From: Pseudomonas sp. GV071
GTDB taxonomy: Bacteria; Pseudomonadota; Gammaproteobacteria; Pseudomonadales; Pseudomonadaceae
Assembly (NCBI RefSeq): GCF_003050835.1
Contig: NZ_QAOJ01000001.1
Coordinates: 558,001 to 622,000, forward strand
Length of the DNA: 64,000 nucleotides
Direction of reading: 5' to 3'
Position 1 is the stretch's first letter, and each line of letters opens with the position of its first letter. A model generated the notes under the pieces. It ran no database searches. It was given only the letters and a program-made list of their open reading frames with translations, and was not told the origin of the DNA. A program made the translations under genes and the position numbers. Of the stretch, positions 47,295 to 56,633 are shown piece by piece.

Positions 47295-47870
47295 TCAGTT
47301 CAACATCTCGCTCATGGCGATGATCTGTTCGGCCACCTGAATCAGTTTCTGTTGCCGGCTCATGGCCTGGCGGCGCATCAGGGTGTAGGCCTCTTCTTCG
47401 TTGCAGTCTTTCATTTTCATCAGCAGGCCCTTGGCCAGTTCCACCCGTTTGCGTTCGGCCAGTTGCTGGTCGCGGGCGTGCAGTTGCTGGCGCAGTACCT
47501 GGTCGCTTTCGAAGCGGGCCATGGCCACGTCCATGATCGGCTGCAAGCGTTGGGCGTGGATGCCTTCGACGATGTAGGCGCTGACGCCGGACTTGATCGC
47601 CTGGCGCATCACGCCGGGGTCATGTTCGTCGGTGAACATCACGATCGGCCGTGGCTGGTCGCGGCTGAGCAGCACCACTTGCTCCATCACGTCGCGGCTG
47701 GGGGACTCGGTGTCGATCAGCACCACGTCGGGGCGCACGGCTTCCACGCGGGCGGGCAGGTCGATGGTCAGGCCGGATTCGTCGATCACTTCGAAGCCGG
47801 CCTCGCTCAAGGCGGCGCGCAGGCGGCCGACTTTTTTCGAGGTGTCGTTGATCAGCAGGATTCGCAACAT
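47295..47870 (-). CDS. nasT: NasT, ANTAR antiterminator
   Basis: 191 residues from the ATG at 47870 (MLRILLINDTSKKVG), ten bases after nasS. The receiver-like domain (1-120) keeps Asp53 (VVLIDTE) and Thr in MFTDE, but the usual lysine of the last strand is replaced (AYIVEGI), so control by phosphorylation is doubtful. The ANTAR RNA-binding domain is at about 128-185 (RVELAKGLLMKMKDCNEEEA, then LMRRQAMSRQQKL). In known systems NasS holds NasT until nitrate or nitrite binds; free NasT then stabilises the leader hairpins and prevents termination. Four such leaders are visible in this window. Confidence 0.95.
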   Translation of the reverse strand: MLRILLINDTSKKVGRLRAALSEAGFEVIDESGLTIDLPARVEAVRPDVVLIDTESPSRDVMEQVVLLSRDQPRPIVMFTDEHDPGVMRQAIKSGVSAYIVEGIHAQRLQPIMDVAMARFESDQVLRQQLHARDQQLAERKRVELAKGLLMKMKDCNEEEAYTLMRRQAMSRQQKLIQVAEQIIAMSEMLN

Positions 47871-47880
47871 GGTCGTCGGC

Positions 47881-49086
47881 TCACTGATCGCTGAGGGCAT
47901 GCAGGGCGAAACTGCGGGCGTAGGCGGCCGGGTCGCTGCCGTCCCACACGCTGCCATCGAGCAAGGTGCTGCTGCGTAGGGGCGCGGCGGGCACGGCGAT
48001 TTCCAGGCTGCCGGCGGCGCGGCGGTACAGTTCGAGTTGCTGCACCTGTTGCGCGACGCCGAGGTAGTCCGGCTCCTCGCGCAGCAGACCCCAGCGGCGA
48101 AACTGGGTCATAAACCACATGCCATCGGACAGGTAGGGGAAGTTGGCCGCGCCGTGGTCGTGAAAGCGCAGGGCGTGGTCGTCCTGCCAGCTGTTGCCCA
48201 GGCCGTCGCTGTAGCGCCCGAGCAGGCGCGGTTCGACGCTGGCCAGCGGCGCGTCGAGAAACTCCGCCGCGCTGAGCAACTGCGCAGTGCTGCGGCGGTT
48301 CTCCGGGCTTGCTTCGATAAAACGGCTGGCTTCCAGCACCGCCATCACCAGGGCGCGCGCGGTGTTGGGGTATTGCTCGACGAATTCGCGGGTGCAGGCC
48401 AGGACCTTTTCCGGGTGGTCCGGCCAGATCGCCTGGCTGGTGCTGACGGTAAAACCTTGTTCATGGGCGATGGCATGGGCGCCCCAGGGCTCGCCAACGC
48501 AAAAGCCGTCGATGCGCCCGGCTTGCAGGTGGGCGAGCATCTGTGGCGGCGGCACCACCACGCTGTTGACGTCGTGCAACGGGTGAATGCCCTGGCTCGC
48601 CAGCCAGTAGTACAGCCACATGGCGTGTGTGCCGGTGGGGAAGGTCTGGGCGAAGGTCAGTTTGGAGCCGCTTTGGTGCGCGCGCTGCGCCAGTGCACTG
48701 GCAGTGGTCACGCCGGCGTCTTTCAGCGGCTGCGACAGGTTGATGCTCTGGCCGTTCTGGTTCAGGCCCATGAGCACCGCCATGTCGGTGGCCGGCGCGC
48801 CGCTGATGCCCAGCTGCAGGGCGTAGATCATGCCGTACAGGCTGTGGGCGGCATCCAGTTCGCCGCTGAGCAGTTTGTCGCTGAGCCCGGCCCAGGAGCT
48901 CTGGCGTTTGAGGTTGAGGGTCAGGCCATAGGGTTGGGCAAAGCCCTGGGTGGCGGCCACCACCACCGAGGCGCAGTCGCTGAGCGGCATAAAGCCCAGG
49001 TTCAGCACGTTCTTCTCCGGGGCATCGCTGCCGGCCACCCAGGCCAGGGCGTGGAGGGCGTCGATGGGGTTGCTGTGGTCGTTCAT
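47881..49086 (-). CDS. nasS: NasS, nitrate/nitrite sensor
   Basis: 401 residues. It is related to the NrtA/ABC nitrate-binding proteins (LNLGFMPLSDCASVVVA, GAPATDMAVLMGLNQNGQSI, FPTGTHAMWLYYWLAS) but has no signal peptide, so it works in the cytoplasm. It sequesters NasT in the absence of nitrate. It is translationally close to nasT. Its own promoter is sigma-54-like and its leader carries the same hairpins and terminator as the structural operons. Confidence 0.94.
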   Translation of the reverse strand: MNDHSNPIDALHALAWVAGSDAPEKNVLNLGFMPLSDCASVVVAATQGFAQPYGLTLNLKRQSSWAGLSDKLLSGELDAAHSLYGMIYALQLGISGAPATDMAVLMGLNQNGQSINLSQPLKDAGVTTASALAQRAHQSGSKLTFAQTFPTGTHAMWLYYWLASQGIHPLHDVNSVVVPPPQMLAHLQAGRIDGFCVGEPWGAHAIAHEQGFTVSTSQAIWPDHPEKVLACTREFVEQYPNTARALVMAVLEASRFIEASPENRRSTAQLLSAAEFLDAPLASVEPRLLGRYSDGLGNSWQDDHALRFHDHGAANFPYLSDGMWFMTQFRRWGLLREEPDYLGVAQQVQQLELYRRAAGSLEIAVPAAPLRSSTLLDGSVWDGSDPAAYARSFALHALSDQ

Positions 49087-49112
49087 GCCGCGATTCCCAA
49101 AACCGTTTTCGC

Positions 49113-49160
49113 AAAAAAAAGCGCCGTACCTCCCAGCTTAGAGCCGGTCGAGCACGACGC
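49113..49160 (-). terminator. Attenuator terminator in the nasS leader
   Basis: Minus strand GCGTCGTGC (from 49160) pairs with GTACGGCGC (to 49121), followed by eight T at 49120-49113, about 27 bases before the nasS start. Its 5' arm shares GTCGTG with P2. Confidence 0.72.
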
Positions 49161-49199
49161 CATTGTCATGTCTGTAGTGGCTCGGTTCCAGCGTTGGAA
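49153..49199 (-). promoter_or_regulatory. NasT-type antiterminator hairpins P1 and P2, nasS leader
   Basis: Minus strand. P1 (49199-49186): TTCC, loop AACGCT, GGAA. P2 (49170-49153): CATGAC, loop AATGGC, GTCGTG, six pairs with one G-T. Both loops obey A1/G4. This suggests that nasST is itself controlled by NasT. Confidence 0.7.
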
Positions 49200-49221
49200 G
49201 GCGGCCTTTGCGGTTTGATGA

Positions 49222-49235
49222 GCAATTGGTGTGCC
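49222..49235 (-). promoter_or_regulatory. Sigma-54 promoter of nasST
   Basis: Minus strand GGCACACCAATTGC, GG-N10-GC with TTGC, preceded by C rather than T at the first consensus base. The predicted start near 49211 places P1 about 12 bases into the transcript. Confidence 0.75.
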
Positions 49236-49257
49236 GGCCAATTGGGTGTCCAGATAA

Positions 49258-49330
49258 ATTCTGGGCCCCAGCCTGCGCTGGGGTGACGGTGAACTCTCCG
49301 TCATCCCAGCGCAGGCTGGGATCCAGAATC
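49258..49330. repeat. Dispersed inverted-repeat unit (ATTCTGGG type)
   Basis: ATTCTGGGCCCCAGCCTGCG arm and a CCCAGCGCAGGCTGGGATCC arm ending AGAAT. It lies between the nasST promoter and the end of nasC, upstream of position 49337. Confidence 0.8.
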
Positions 49331-49336
49331 GCGGTT

Positions 49337-52300
49337 TCAATAAACATCGCGCAGATAACGGCGGTCTTTGCTCATGCCGCTGACATACAGCGTCGCCGCC
49401 CCCGCAGTCATCTTGCCGTGCACCTGCACGATCTTCTTCAGCGCCGCATCCACGTCCTTGGCCATCCGGCTGGCATCGCCGCATACGCACACGTAGGCGC
49501 CTTGTTCCAGCCACTGCCAGATGGCTGCGCCTTCTTCGAGCATGCGTTGCTGCACGTAGATTTTCTCGTTCTGGTCGCGGGAGAAGGCGGTGTCCAGGCG
49601 GGTGAGCAGGCCGCTGCGTTGCCAGGCGCGCAGTTCGTCGTGGTAGTAGAAGTCGCTCAGCGCCCGTTGCTCGCCGAAGAACAGCCAGTTCTTGCCGCCA
49701 CCGCCTTGCACCTGACGTTCCTGCAGAAAGGCGCGAAACGGCGCGATGCCGGTGCCGGGGCCGATCATGATCAGCGGCGTGCTGGCTTCCTGCGGCGGGC
49801 GGAAGTGGGTGGAGCGTTGCAGAAAGATGCGCACGCCGCTGTGGGCCGCGCGGTCGGCGAGGAAGGTCGAGCACACGCCGCCGCGCGCCTGGCCCTGGTG
49901 TTGGTAGCGGACGATGGCGACTGTGAGGTGCACCTCGTTGGCGGTGACCTTGGGGCTGGAGCTGATGGAGTACAGGCGCGGTTGCAGCTGTTTAAGCAGG
50001 CGCGCCAGTTGCTGGGCATCGAGGGCAATCGGGAATTCGCGCAGCAGGGTCGGCACCTGGCGGCCCCACAGCCAATCCTGTAAGGCCGTCTGATTGCCTT
50101 CGTGCAGCAGTTCTTCGAGGAACGGACTGGCATTGTGGCCGGCGACGCGGCGCAGCAGGTCGGGGCTGATGCGGGCGATTTCCAGGTGCTCGGTCAAGGC
50201 TTCACGCAGCGGCATGCCCGGTTGGTTGTCCAGTTCGACCTGGGCCTCGCCGTCCAGGCGCAGTGTAGCCAGCAGTTCATTGACCAGCGCCGGGTCGTTG
50301 CTTGGCCAGACACCCAAGGCGTCGCCAGCCTGGTAGGGGAAGTCATGGCCGTTGAGGTCAAAAGCCAGATGACGGGTTTCTTTCACGGCGCCGGGGCGGT
50401 TGAGCACTTCGTTATGCAACAGGGTGGTGCGCAGCGGATTGGCGCGGTTATAGGTGCTGCTTTCCACCGGTGTCGGGCGCAGCAGTGGTGCTGGGGTGGC
50501 TGCTTCAGCTGTGGCGGCGAAACGGCTGCACAAGGCGCTTAGCCATTGCTCGGCAGGCACTTGATAATCCGGCTCGCACTCCAGGCGTGGCTGCAGCCGC
50601 TCGGCGCCCAATTCCGCCAGGCGTTCGTCGAGCTTGCGGCCAAAACCGCAGAACTGTTGGTAGCTGGAATCACCCAGGGCCAGCACGCTGAAGCGGCTGT
50701 TGGCCAGGGCCTGGGCGTCGGCGTTTTGCAGGCTGTGCCAGAAGTCGCTGGCGTTGTCGGGTGGGTCGCCATCGCCAAAGGTGCTGGTTACCAGCAGCAC
50801 GCCAGCGGCGCTGCGCAGGTCCTCCAGCTTGGCTTCGTCCATGGCTTGCAGGCGCGCCCGTTGGCCGGCGCTTCCCAGGCGTTCGGCGCAGGTGGCGGCG
50901 AGGGTTTCGCTGTTGCCAGTCTGCGAGGCCCAGAGCACCAGCCATTCCGGGGCGCTGTTATCCACCAGGCTCAGCGGCACGGCGTCGTTGCCGGCGCGGG
51001 AAAACAAACCGGCCAGCAGGCCGTCCAGCAGCAGGCGTTTAGCCGCGGCGAACGGCGCGCTGGCGGGCAGGGTGGGCACGCCGGCCTGACGCGCCTCGAC
51101 GTTGCGCAGGCCGAGCAGGTAACCCTGCATATACAACTGCTCGTCGGCGCTTAAGGCGAGGGCGGGCGGGGTGTCCAGGTTGAGCTGACGGGCGAACGCA
51201 TCGAGGGTCATCGGGGCAAGTTCCTTGGCGGATGGCGGCAGCGGTTCGGCGTTTGGCGTACTGAGGGGCTGCAGGGCCACGGCGCAGAATTTGAACGCCG
51301 GCTGCAGGGAAATCGGGTCGATGGCAGCACTGGTGACTGCGTTGATCGCCAGGTTTTCGCCAAACACATCGTTCCAGTGAAAGGGCGCAAAACAGTTGCC
51401 GGGGCGTACCCGCTCGCTGAGCACCGCCGGCAGCACTGCGCGGCCACGCCGCGAGCGAATTTCCACTTGGCTGCGTTCGACAATGCCCAGCCGAGCGGCG
51501 TCGCTGGGGTGGATTTCCACGAACGGCCCGGGGTTGAGTTTGTTCAGGCTCGGCACCTTGCCGGTCTTGGTCAGGGTGTGCCACTGGTGCTGCACGCGGC
51601 CGGTGTTGAGCACCAGGGGGAAGTCGTCATCCGGCAGCTCGGCCGGTGGCAGGTGCGGGCGGGCGAAGAACTGCGCCTTGCCGCTGTCGGTGGCAAAGCG
51701 GGTGCTGTGTTCGTCGCGGTAGCGAATCGGGTTGCGCACGCTGCTGCTGGTTTCGGCGCACGGCCATTGCAGCGGCGCCTGTTGCAGGCGGGTGTAGCTG
51801 GCGCCACGAATGTCGTAACCGGTCTTGTGGTTGGCGGCTTGTTTGAGCTCGTCGAACACCTGCTCTGCGCTGCTGTAGCTGAAGGCCTCGGCATAACCCA
51901 TGGCGCAGGCGACACGGGCGATCAGTTGCCAGTCGGGCAAGGTGTCGCCGGGGGCCTGCACGGCGGGTTGCATCAGGGTCAGGTTGCGCTCGGAGTTGAT
52001 CATCACCCCTTCGGCTTCGGCCCACAGGGCGCCGGGCAGGAGGATGTCGGCGTAGCGGTTGGTTTCGGTATCCAGGTAGGCGTCCTGGGTGATCACCAGC
52101 TCGGCGTTTTGCAGTGCTTCGATCACGCTCTGGCGGTTCGGCGCGCTGGCCACCGGGTTGGTGCAGATGATCCAGCAGGCCTTGATGGCGCCTTCGCGCA
52201 TCTGCTCGAACATCGCCACGGTGCCGTCGCCAGCCTCGCTGCGCAGGCTGCCGCTGGGCAGGTGCCACAGCTGTTCGATAAAGGCGCGGTCATCGGCGAC

Positions 52301-53389
52301 CAATGCCGAGCGTTGGCCCGGCAGGCCGGGGCCCATATAACCCATCTCGCGGCCGCCCATGGCATTCGGTTGGCCGGTGAGGGAAAACGGCCCGCTGCCC
52401 GGCCGGCAGATGGCGCCGGTGGCCAGGTGCAGGTTACACAGCGCATTGGTGTGCCAGGTGCCGTGCACGCTCTGGTTGAGGCCCATGGTCCAGCAGCTCA
52501 TCCAGTTGGCGGCCTGGCCGATCCATTGCGCGGTCTGGCGGATGTCGGCTTCGCTGAGGCCGGTGACCTCGGCGACATGCTCGGGGGTATAGAGCGAGAG
52601 GAAGTCTTCCATCACCTCCCAGCCTTCGGTGAACGACTGAATGAATGCCGCATCGGTATGGCCGTTGTTCACCAGCAGGTGCAGCAGGCCGTTGAGCAGG
52701 GCCAGGTCGGTGCCGGGGCGGATCTGCAAAAACAGGTCGGCTTTGTCTGCCGTGGCGCTGCGCCGCGGGTCGATGACCACCAGTTTGGCGCCGGCTTTTA
52801 CCCGGTCGAGCAGGCGCAGAAACAGGATCGGGTGACAGTCGGCCATGTTGGCGCCGATCACCACAAACAGCTCGCTGTGGTCGAAGTCGTCATAAGAGCC
52901 GGGCGGCCCATCGGCGCCAAGCGACAGCTTGTAGCCGCTACCGGCGCTGGCCATGCACAGCCGCGAGTTGGATTCGATATGGCGGCTGCGGATAAACCCC
53001 TTGGCCAGTTTGTTGGCCAGGTACTGCGCCTCCAGCGACATCTGCCCGGACACATACAGCGCCACGGCGTCGGGCCCATGTTCATCGATGATCGCGCGCA
53101 GGCGGCTGGCGGTGGCTTCGATCGCTTGCTCGATGCCGACGCGCACCGGGTCGCGGTTGCGCTCCTGGCGCATAAAGGCGTGCTCCATGCGCCCGCTGTT
53201 GGCCACCGCCTGGCCGCAGGTGCTGCCCTTGGTGCACAGGCGCCCGGCGTTGCTCGGGTGCTGTTTGTCGCCGGAGACTTTGACGATCAGGTTGTTTTCC
53301 ACCTGCATGACAATGCCGCAGCCGACCCCGCAATAGGGACAGACGCTGCGCACTGATTTACTGGTGGTTGCTGTCGTTGTGTCGACCAT
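49337..53389 (-). CDS. nasC: Assimilatory nitrate reductase fused to CysJ-like flavoprotein
   Basis: 1350 residues from the ATG at 53389 ([11 protein letters not shown]); a TTG five codons earlier is possible but less likely. Residues about 12-720 are a molybdopterin nitrate reductase with a 4Fe-4S cluster at Cys17, Cys20, Cys24 and Cys52. Residues about 812-955 are a flavodoxin ([13 protein letters not shown]). Residues about 990-1350 are a CysJ/POR-type FAD-NADPH module ([35 protein letters not shown]-terminal YLRDVY). One chain can thus pass NADPH electrons through FAD, FMN and Fe-S to molybdenum and reduce nitrate to nitrite without a separate reductase subunit. Confidence 0.95.
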   Translation of the reverse strand: MVDTTTATTSKSVRSVCPYCGVGCGIVMQVENNLIVKVSGDKQHPSNAGRLCTKGSTCGQAVANSGRMEHAFMRQERNRDPVRVGIEQAIEATASRLRAIIDEHGPDAVALYVSGQMSLEAQYLANKLAKGFIRSRHIESNSRLCMASAGSGYKLSLGADGPPGSYDDFDHSELFVVIGANMADCHPILFLRLLDRVKAGAKLVVIDPRRSATADKADLFLQIRPGTDLALLNGLLHLLVNNGHTDAAFIQSFTEGWEVMEDFLSLYTPEHVAEVTGLSEADIRQTAQWIGQAANWMSCWTMGLNQSVHGTWHTNALCNLHLATGAICRPGSGPFSLTGQPNAMGGREMGYMGPGLPGQRSALVADDRAFIEQLWHLPSGSLRSEAGDGTVAMFEQMREGAIKACWIICTNPVASAPNRQSVIEALQNAELVITQDAYLDTETNRYADILLPGALWAEAEGVMINSERNLTLMQPAVQAPGDTLPDWQLIARVACAMGYAEAFSYSSAEQVFDELKQAANHKTGYDIRGASYTRLQQAPLQWPCAETSSSVRNPIRYRDEHSTRFATDSGKAQFFARPHLPPAELPDDDFPLVLNTGRVQHQWHTLTKTGKVPSLNKLNPGPFVEIHPSDAARLGIVERSQVEIRSRRGRAVLPAVLSERVRPGNCFAPFHWNDVFGENLAINAVTSAAIDPISLQPAFKFCAVALQPLSTPNAEPLPPSAKELAPMTLDAFARQLNLDTPPALALSADEQLYMQGYLLGLRNVEARQAGVPTLPASAPFAAAKRLLLDGLLAGLFSRAGNDAVPLSLVDNSAPEWLVLWASQTGNSETLAATCAERLGSAGQRARLQAMDEAKLEDLRSAAGVLLVTSTFGDGDPPDNASDFWHSLQNADAQALANSRFSVLALGDSSYQQFCGFGRKLDERLAELGAERLQPRLECEPDYQVPAEQWLSALCSRFAATAEAATPAPLLRPTPVESSTYNRANPLRTTLLHNEVLNRPGAVKETRHLAFDLNGHDFPYQAGDALGVWPSNDPALVNELLATLRLDGEAQVELDNQPGMPLREALTEHLEIARISPDLLRRVAGHNASPFLEELLHEGNQTALQDWLWGRQVPTLLREFPIALDAQQLARLLKQLQPRLYSISSSPKVTANEVHLTVAIVRYQHQGQARGGVCSTFLADRAAHSGVRIFLQRSTHFRPPQEASTPLIMIGPGTGIAPFRAFLQERQVQGGGGKNWLFFGEQRALSDFYYHDELRAWQRSGLLTRLDTAFSRDQNEKIYVQQRMLEEGAAIWQWLEQGAYVCVCGDASRMAKDVDAALKKIVQVHGKMTAGAATLYVSGMSKDRRYLRDVY

Positions 53390-53407
53390 GCCGTTCCCCG
53401 CCAAAAC

Positions 53408-53462
53408 GAAAAAGGCGCCATGCAGCTGGACCGTTTTTCAACGGGAGCTGCATGGCGCCTTT
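53408..53462 (-). terminator. Attenuator terminator in the nasC leader
   Basis: Minus strand AAAGGCGCCATGCAGCT pairs perfectly over 17 bases (53462-53446 with 53427-53411) around an 18-base loop, followed by TTTTTC. The 5' arm overlaps P2. Confidence 0.85.
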
Positions 53463-53494
53463 GCCTGTAAGAGCGGCCATCGTCGTTGATGGCC
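53451..53494 (-). promoter_or_regulatory. NasT-type antiterminator hairpins P1 and P2, nasC leader
   Basis: Minus strand. P1 (53494-53475): GGCCATC, loop AACGAC, GATGGCC, seven perfect pairs. P2 (53467-53451): CAGGC, loop AAAGGC, GCC(A)TG with one bulged A. Loops obey A1/G4. The CAGGCAAAGGCGCC core is identical in the nirB leader. Confidence 0.82.
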
Positions 53495-53508
53495 TTTGCG
53501 TGTGTGTA

Positions 53509-53522
53509 GCAATGGCTGGGCC
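53509..53522 (-). promoter_or_regulatory. Sigma-54 promoter of nasC
   Basis: Minus strand TTGGCCC-AGCCA-TTGCT, GG-N10-GC. One mismatch in the -24 element. P1 begins about 4 bases after the predicted start. Confidence 0.72.
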
Positions 53523-53540
53523 AAGACGTTCTATCAGCGA

Positions 53541-53694
53541 GTAGGTTGGGTTGAGCGCAGCGAAGCCCAACATAGCGATCCCATGGCCTACGCGGCGCGG
53601 TTTGAGGGCGTTCTCTTGGTTGGCGGGGTTGGGGCGAATGGGTGCGTATCGTTGGGCTTCGCCTTTGGCTCAACCCAACCTACGTCGCTCCTAC
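53541..53694. repeat. GTAGGTTGGG dispersed inverted repeat, copy B
   Basis: Arms GTAGGTTGGGTTGAGCGCAG and the complement-type GGCTCAACCCAACCTAC, with GTTGGGCTTCG near the inner right side and about 85 bases between. It separates the divergent nasC and nirB promoters. Confidence 0.85.
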
Positions 53695-53845
53695 GGAATG
53701 TGCGTGGGCAAAAATCGCGTCAGCTTGGGGCGTGGTGGTGCAAGGTCGCACTGTTTTGGTCCCGATTCGCTCAGCGTCAGCGCTGCCACTTCAAGGCTAC
53801 AAACCCACCAACCACGCCCACTCAAGCGGCATTTAATTCCTTCTG

Positions 53846-53859
53846 GCACAACCACTGCA
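53846..53859 (+). promoter_or_regulatory. Sigma-54 promoter of nirBD
   Basis: CTGGCAC-AACCA-CTGCA, GG-N10-GC. Predicted transcript start near 53871, giving a leader of about 200 bases. Confidence 0.8.
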
Positions 53860-53904
53860 TACGCCCCAGCAACCCGCCGCGTTGCTGCGTGTGGGATGCC
53901 CTGT

Positions 53905-53998
53905 TGATCAATGGCGATCATCTGGCCGCAACCGGCCCGGGTAACAAATGACTGCGTCAGGCCCATGGGCCGGCAGCACGAACAGGCAAAGGCGCCTG
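53905..53998 (+). promoter_or_regulatory. NasT-type antiterminator hairpins P1 and P2, nirB leader
   Basis: P1 (53905-53920): TGATC, loop AATGGC, GATCA. P2 (53983-53998): CAGGC, loop AAAGGC, GCCTG. Both loops obey A1/G4. Unlike the other leaders, 62 bases separate them, holding an extra GGCCG/CGGCC hairpin at 53924-53937 and a GGCCCATGGGCC palindrome. Confidence 0.78.
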
Positions 53999-54029
53999 GA
54001 ACCTTTTTGGTTCCGGGCGCTTTTTTTTT
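53991..54029 (+). terminator. Attenuator terminator in the nirB leader
   Basis: GCGCCTGGAACC (53992-54003), TTTTT loop, GGTTCCGGGCGC (54009-54020), then nine T. The 5' arm contains the GCCTG needed by P2. It stands 40 bases before the nirB start. Confidence 0.88.
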
Positions 54030-54068
54030 GCTTCGACAAAACCGAGTTGGCTTGAGCGGGTGGCATCT

Positions 54069-56633
54069 ATGAACAGCACAAATGATCTGCAAACCCTGGT
54101 GGTAATCGGCAACGGCATGGTCGGCCATCACTGCGTGGAGCAGTTGGTGGAGCGGGGCGCCTTGGCCCATTACCGCATTCAGGTGTTCAGCGAAGAACCG
54201 CTGCGCGCTTATGACCGTGTGCACCTGTCCGAATACTTCGGCGGCCGCGATGCCGAGTCGCTGGCCCTCGGTGAGGCGGCGCTGTATCAGACGCCGGGGG
54301 TGACCTTGCACCTCGGTGTGCCGGTGCTGGAAATCGATCGCGCCCGCCAGGAGGTGATCACCGCCAACGGCTGCGTGCCTTACGACCACCTGGTGTTGGC
54401 CACCGGCTCTTACCCGTTCGTGCCGCCGATTGAAGGCGCGGCCGGCGACTCGCGCCTGGTCTACCGCACCCTGGCCGACCTCGACACCATTCAGGCGGCG
54501 GCGAAAAACGCCCGCCGCGGGGTGGTGGTCGGCGGTGGCCTGCTCGGCCTGGAAGCAGCCAACGCCCTCAAGTCGCTGGGCCTCGAAGCCCATGTGGTGG
54601 AGTTCGCCCCGCGCCTGATGCCGGTGCAGTTGGACGACCACGGGGGGCACGCGCTGAAGTCGCGGATCGAAGAACTGGGCGTCAGCGTGCACCTGTCGCG
54701 CGGCACCCAGTCGATCACCCCGGGCAGCGACTACCGCTACCGGATGAACTTCGCCAATGACGAGTTTCTGGAAACCGACCTGATCGTCTTCTCCGCCGGC
54801 ATCCGCTCGCAAGACGCGTTGGCCAAAGCCTGCGAGCTGGAGCTCGGCGCCCGTGGCGGCATCGCCATCGACAGCCAGTGCCGCTCCAGCGATGCACGAA
54901 TTTTTGCCATCGGCGAGTGTGCGGCCTGGAACGGCAGCATCTTCGGCCTGGTTGCGCCGGGCTATCAGATGGCCCGCAGTGTGGCGGCGCAGTTGTGCGA
55001 TCTGGCCGGTTTGAGTGACGACAGCGCCGCACCGTTTCTGGGTGCCGACATGTCCACCAAGCTGAAACTGCTGGGCGTGGATGTCGGTTCCATCGGCGAT
55101 GCCCATGGCGCCACTGCCGGTGCGCGCAGCTACCGTTTTATCGACGAAGCCACCTCCACCTACCGCCGCCTGATCGTCTCCGCCGACGGCAAACAAGCCC
55201 TCGGCGCGGTGCTGGTGGGCGACAACAGCTACTACGACACCCTGCTGCAATACGTGCAGAACGGCATCGCCTTGCCGGTCGACCCGGCTGCACTGATTCT
55301 GCCGCAAGGCAGCGCTGCGCCGGCCCTGGGCGTGGACGCACTGCCGGCCACCGCCACCGTGTGCTCCTGCCATAACGTCAGCAAGGGCGCCATCTGTTGC
55401 GCCATCGACAACGGCTGCAGCGACCTCGCCGGGCTCAAGGCCAGCACCAAGGCCGCCACCGGTTGCGGCGGTTGCGCCGGCCTGCTCAAGCAGGTGTTCG
55501 AACACGAACTCACCGCCCGTGGCGTGGTGGTCGACAAGAGCCTCTGCGAACACTTCGCCTATACCCGCCAGGAGCTGTATTCGCTGGTGCGCGTCGGCGC
55601 AATCGAAACCTTCGAAGACCTGCTCGCCCGTCACGGCAAAGGCCACGTCGGCTGCGATATCTGCAAACCGGCAATCGGCTCGATCCTCGCCTCGTGCTGG
55701 AACCGACCGATTCAGGAGCCCTGGCTGGTGCCGCTGCAAGATACCAACGACACCTTTATGGCCAACATGCAGAAGAACGGCACCTACTCGGTGGTGCCGC
55801 GCATTCCGGGTGGCGAAATCAGCCCCGACGGCCTGATCGCCATCGGCGCGGTGGCGAAGAAATACGACCTCTACACCAAGATCACCGGCGGTCAGCGCAT
55901 CGACCTGTTCGGCGCGCAGCTGCACGAGCTGCCGGACATCTGGGGCGAGCTGATTGCCGCCGGCTTTGAAACCGGCCACGCCTACGGCAAATCCACCCGC
56001 ACGGTGAAGAGCTGCGTGGGCAGCACCTGGTGCCGTTACGGCGTGCAGGACAGCGTGAAAATGGCGCTGTTCATCGAGGACCGCTACAAGGGCCTGCGCT
56101 CGCCGCACAAGCTCAAGTTCGCGGTCTCCGGCTGCACCCGCGAATGCGCCGAAGCGCAAAGCAAAGACGTCGGCGTGATCGCCACCGAGAAGGGCTGGAA
56201 CCTGTACGTGAGCGGCAACGGCGGCATGCGCCCACGCCACGCCGAACTGTTCGCCACCGACCTCGATGACGAAACCCTGATCCGCTACATCGACCGTTTC
56301 CTGATGCTCTACATCCGCACCGCCGACAAGCTGCAACGCACCTCGGTATGGCGCGAAAGCCTGGAGGGCGGCCTCGATTATCTGAAAGCCGTGGTCATCG
56401 ATGACAGCCTGGGCCTGGCCGCCGAGCTGGAAGCGCAGATGCAACTGGTGGTCGACCGCTACGAATGCGAATGGGCCAACGCCCTCAAAGACCCGGAAAA
56501 ACTCAAACGCTTCCGTACCTTCGTCAACGCCAAGGGCGGCGACCCGGACATTCATTTCGTCAAAGAACGCGGGCAGATCCGCCCGATCCAGCTCGATGAA
56601 CTCAAGCTGATCAACGCAGTGGAGGTGGTGTGA
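54069..56633 (+). CDS. nirB: NAD(P)H nitrite reductase, large subunit
   Basis: 854 residues from the ATG at 54069 (MNSTNDLQTL); a GTG three codons earlier is also open. The order is FAD/NAD(P)-binding reductase (VVIGNGMVGHHC, GGGLLGLEAANAL), a BFD-like 2Fe-2S domain around residues 430-475 (CSCHNVSKG, TGCGGC), then the sulfite/nitrite reductase ferredoxin-like and sirohaem domain with CVGSTWC and CTREC providing the 4Fe-4S/sirohaem ligands. It reduces nitrite to ammonium in the cytoplasm. The downstream nirD overlaps it. Confidence 0.96.
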   Translation: MNSTNDLQTLVVIGNGMVGHHCVEQLVERGALAHYRIQVFSEEPLRAYDRVHLSEYFGGRDAESLALGEAALYQTPGVTLHLGVPVLEIDRARQEVITANGCVPYDHLVLATGSYPFVPPIEGAAGDSRLVYRTLADLDTIQAAAKNARRGVVVGGGLLGLEAANALKSLGLEAHVVEFAPRLMPVQLDDHGGHALKSRIEELGVSVHLSRGTQSITPGSDYRYRMNFANDEFLETDLIVFSAGIRSQDALAKACELELGARGGIAIDSQCRSSDARIFAIGECAAWNGSIFGLVAPGYQMARSVAAQLCDLAGLSDDSAAPFLGADMSTKLKLLGVDVGSIGDAHGATAGARSYRFIDEATSTYRRLIVSADGKQALGAVLVGDNSYYDTLLQYVQNGIALPVDPAALILPQGSAAPALGVDALPATATVCSCHNVSKGAICCAIDNGCSDLAGLKASTKAATGCGGCAGLLKQVFEHELTARGVVVDKSLCEHFAYTRQELYSLVRVGAIETFEDLLARHGKGHVGCDICKPAIGSILASCWNRPIQEPWLVPLQDTNDTFMANMQKNGTYSVVPRIPGGEISPDGLIAIGAVAKKYDLYTKITGGQRIDLFGAQLHELPDIWGELIAAGFETGHAYGKSTRTVKSCVGSTWCRYGVQDSVKMALFIEDRYKGLRSPHKLKFAVSGCTRECAEAQSKDVGVIATEKGWNLYVSGNGGMRPRHAELFATDLDDETLIRYIDRFLMLYIRTADKLQRTSVWRESLEGGLDYLKAVVIDDSLGLAAELEAQMQLVVDRYECEWANALKDPEKLKRFRTFVNAKGGDPDIHFVKERGQIRPIQLDELKLINAVEVV

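Noticed and set aside
51377..53356. 659-codon plus-strand frame
   Set aside because: It is antisense to nasC and has a composition typical of complementary frames.
53691..56555. 954-codon open frame on the minus strand
   Set aside because: It is antisense to nirB, which has clear cofactor motifs.
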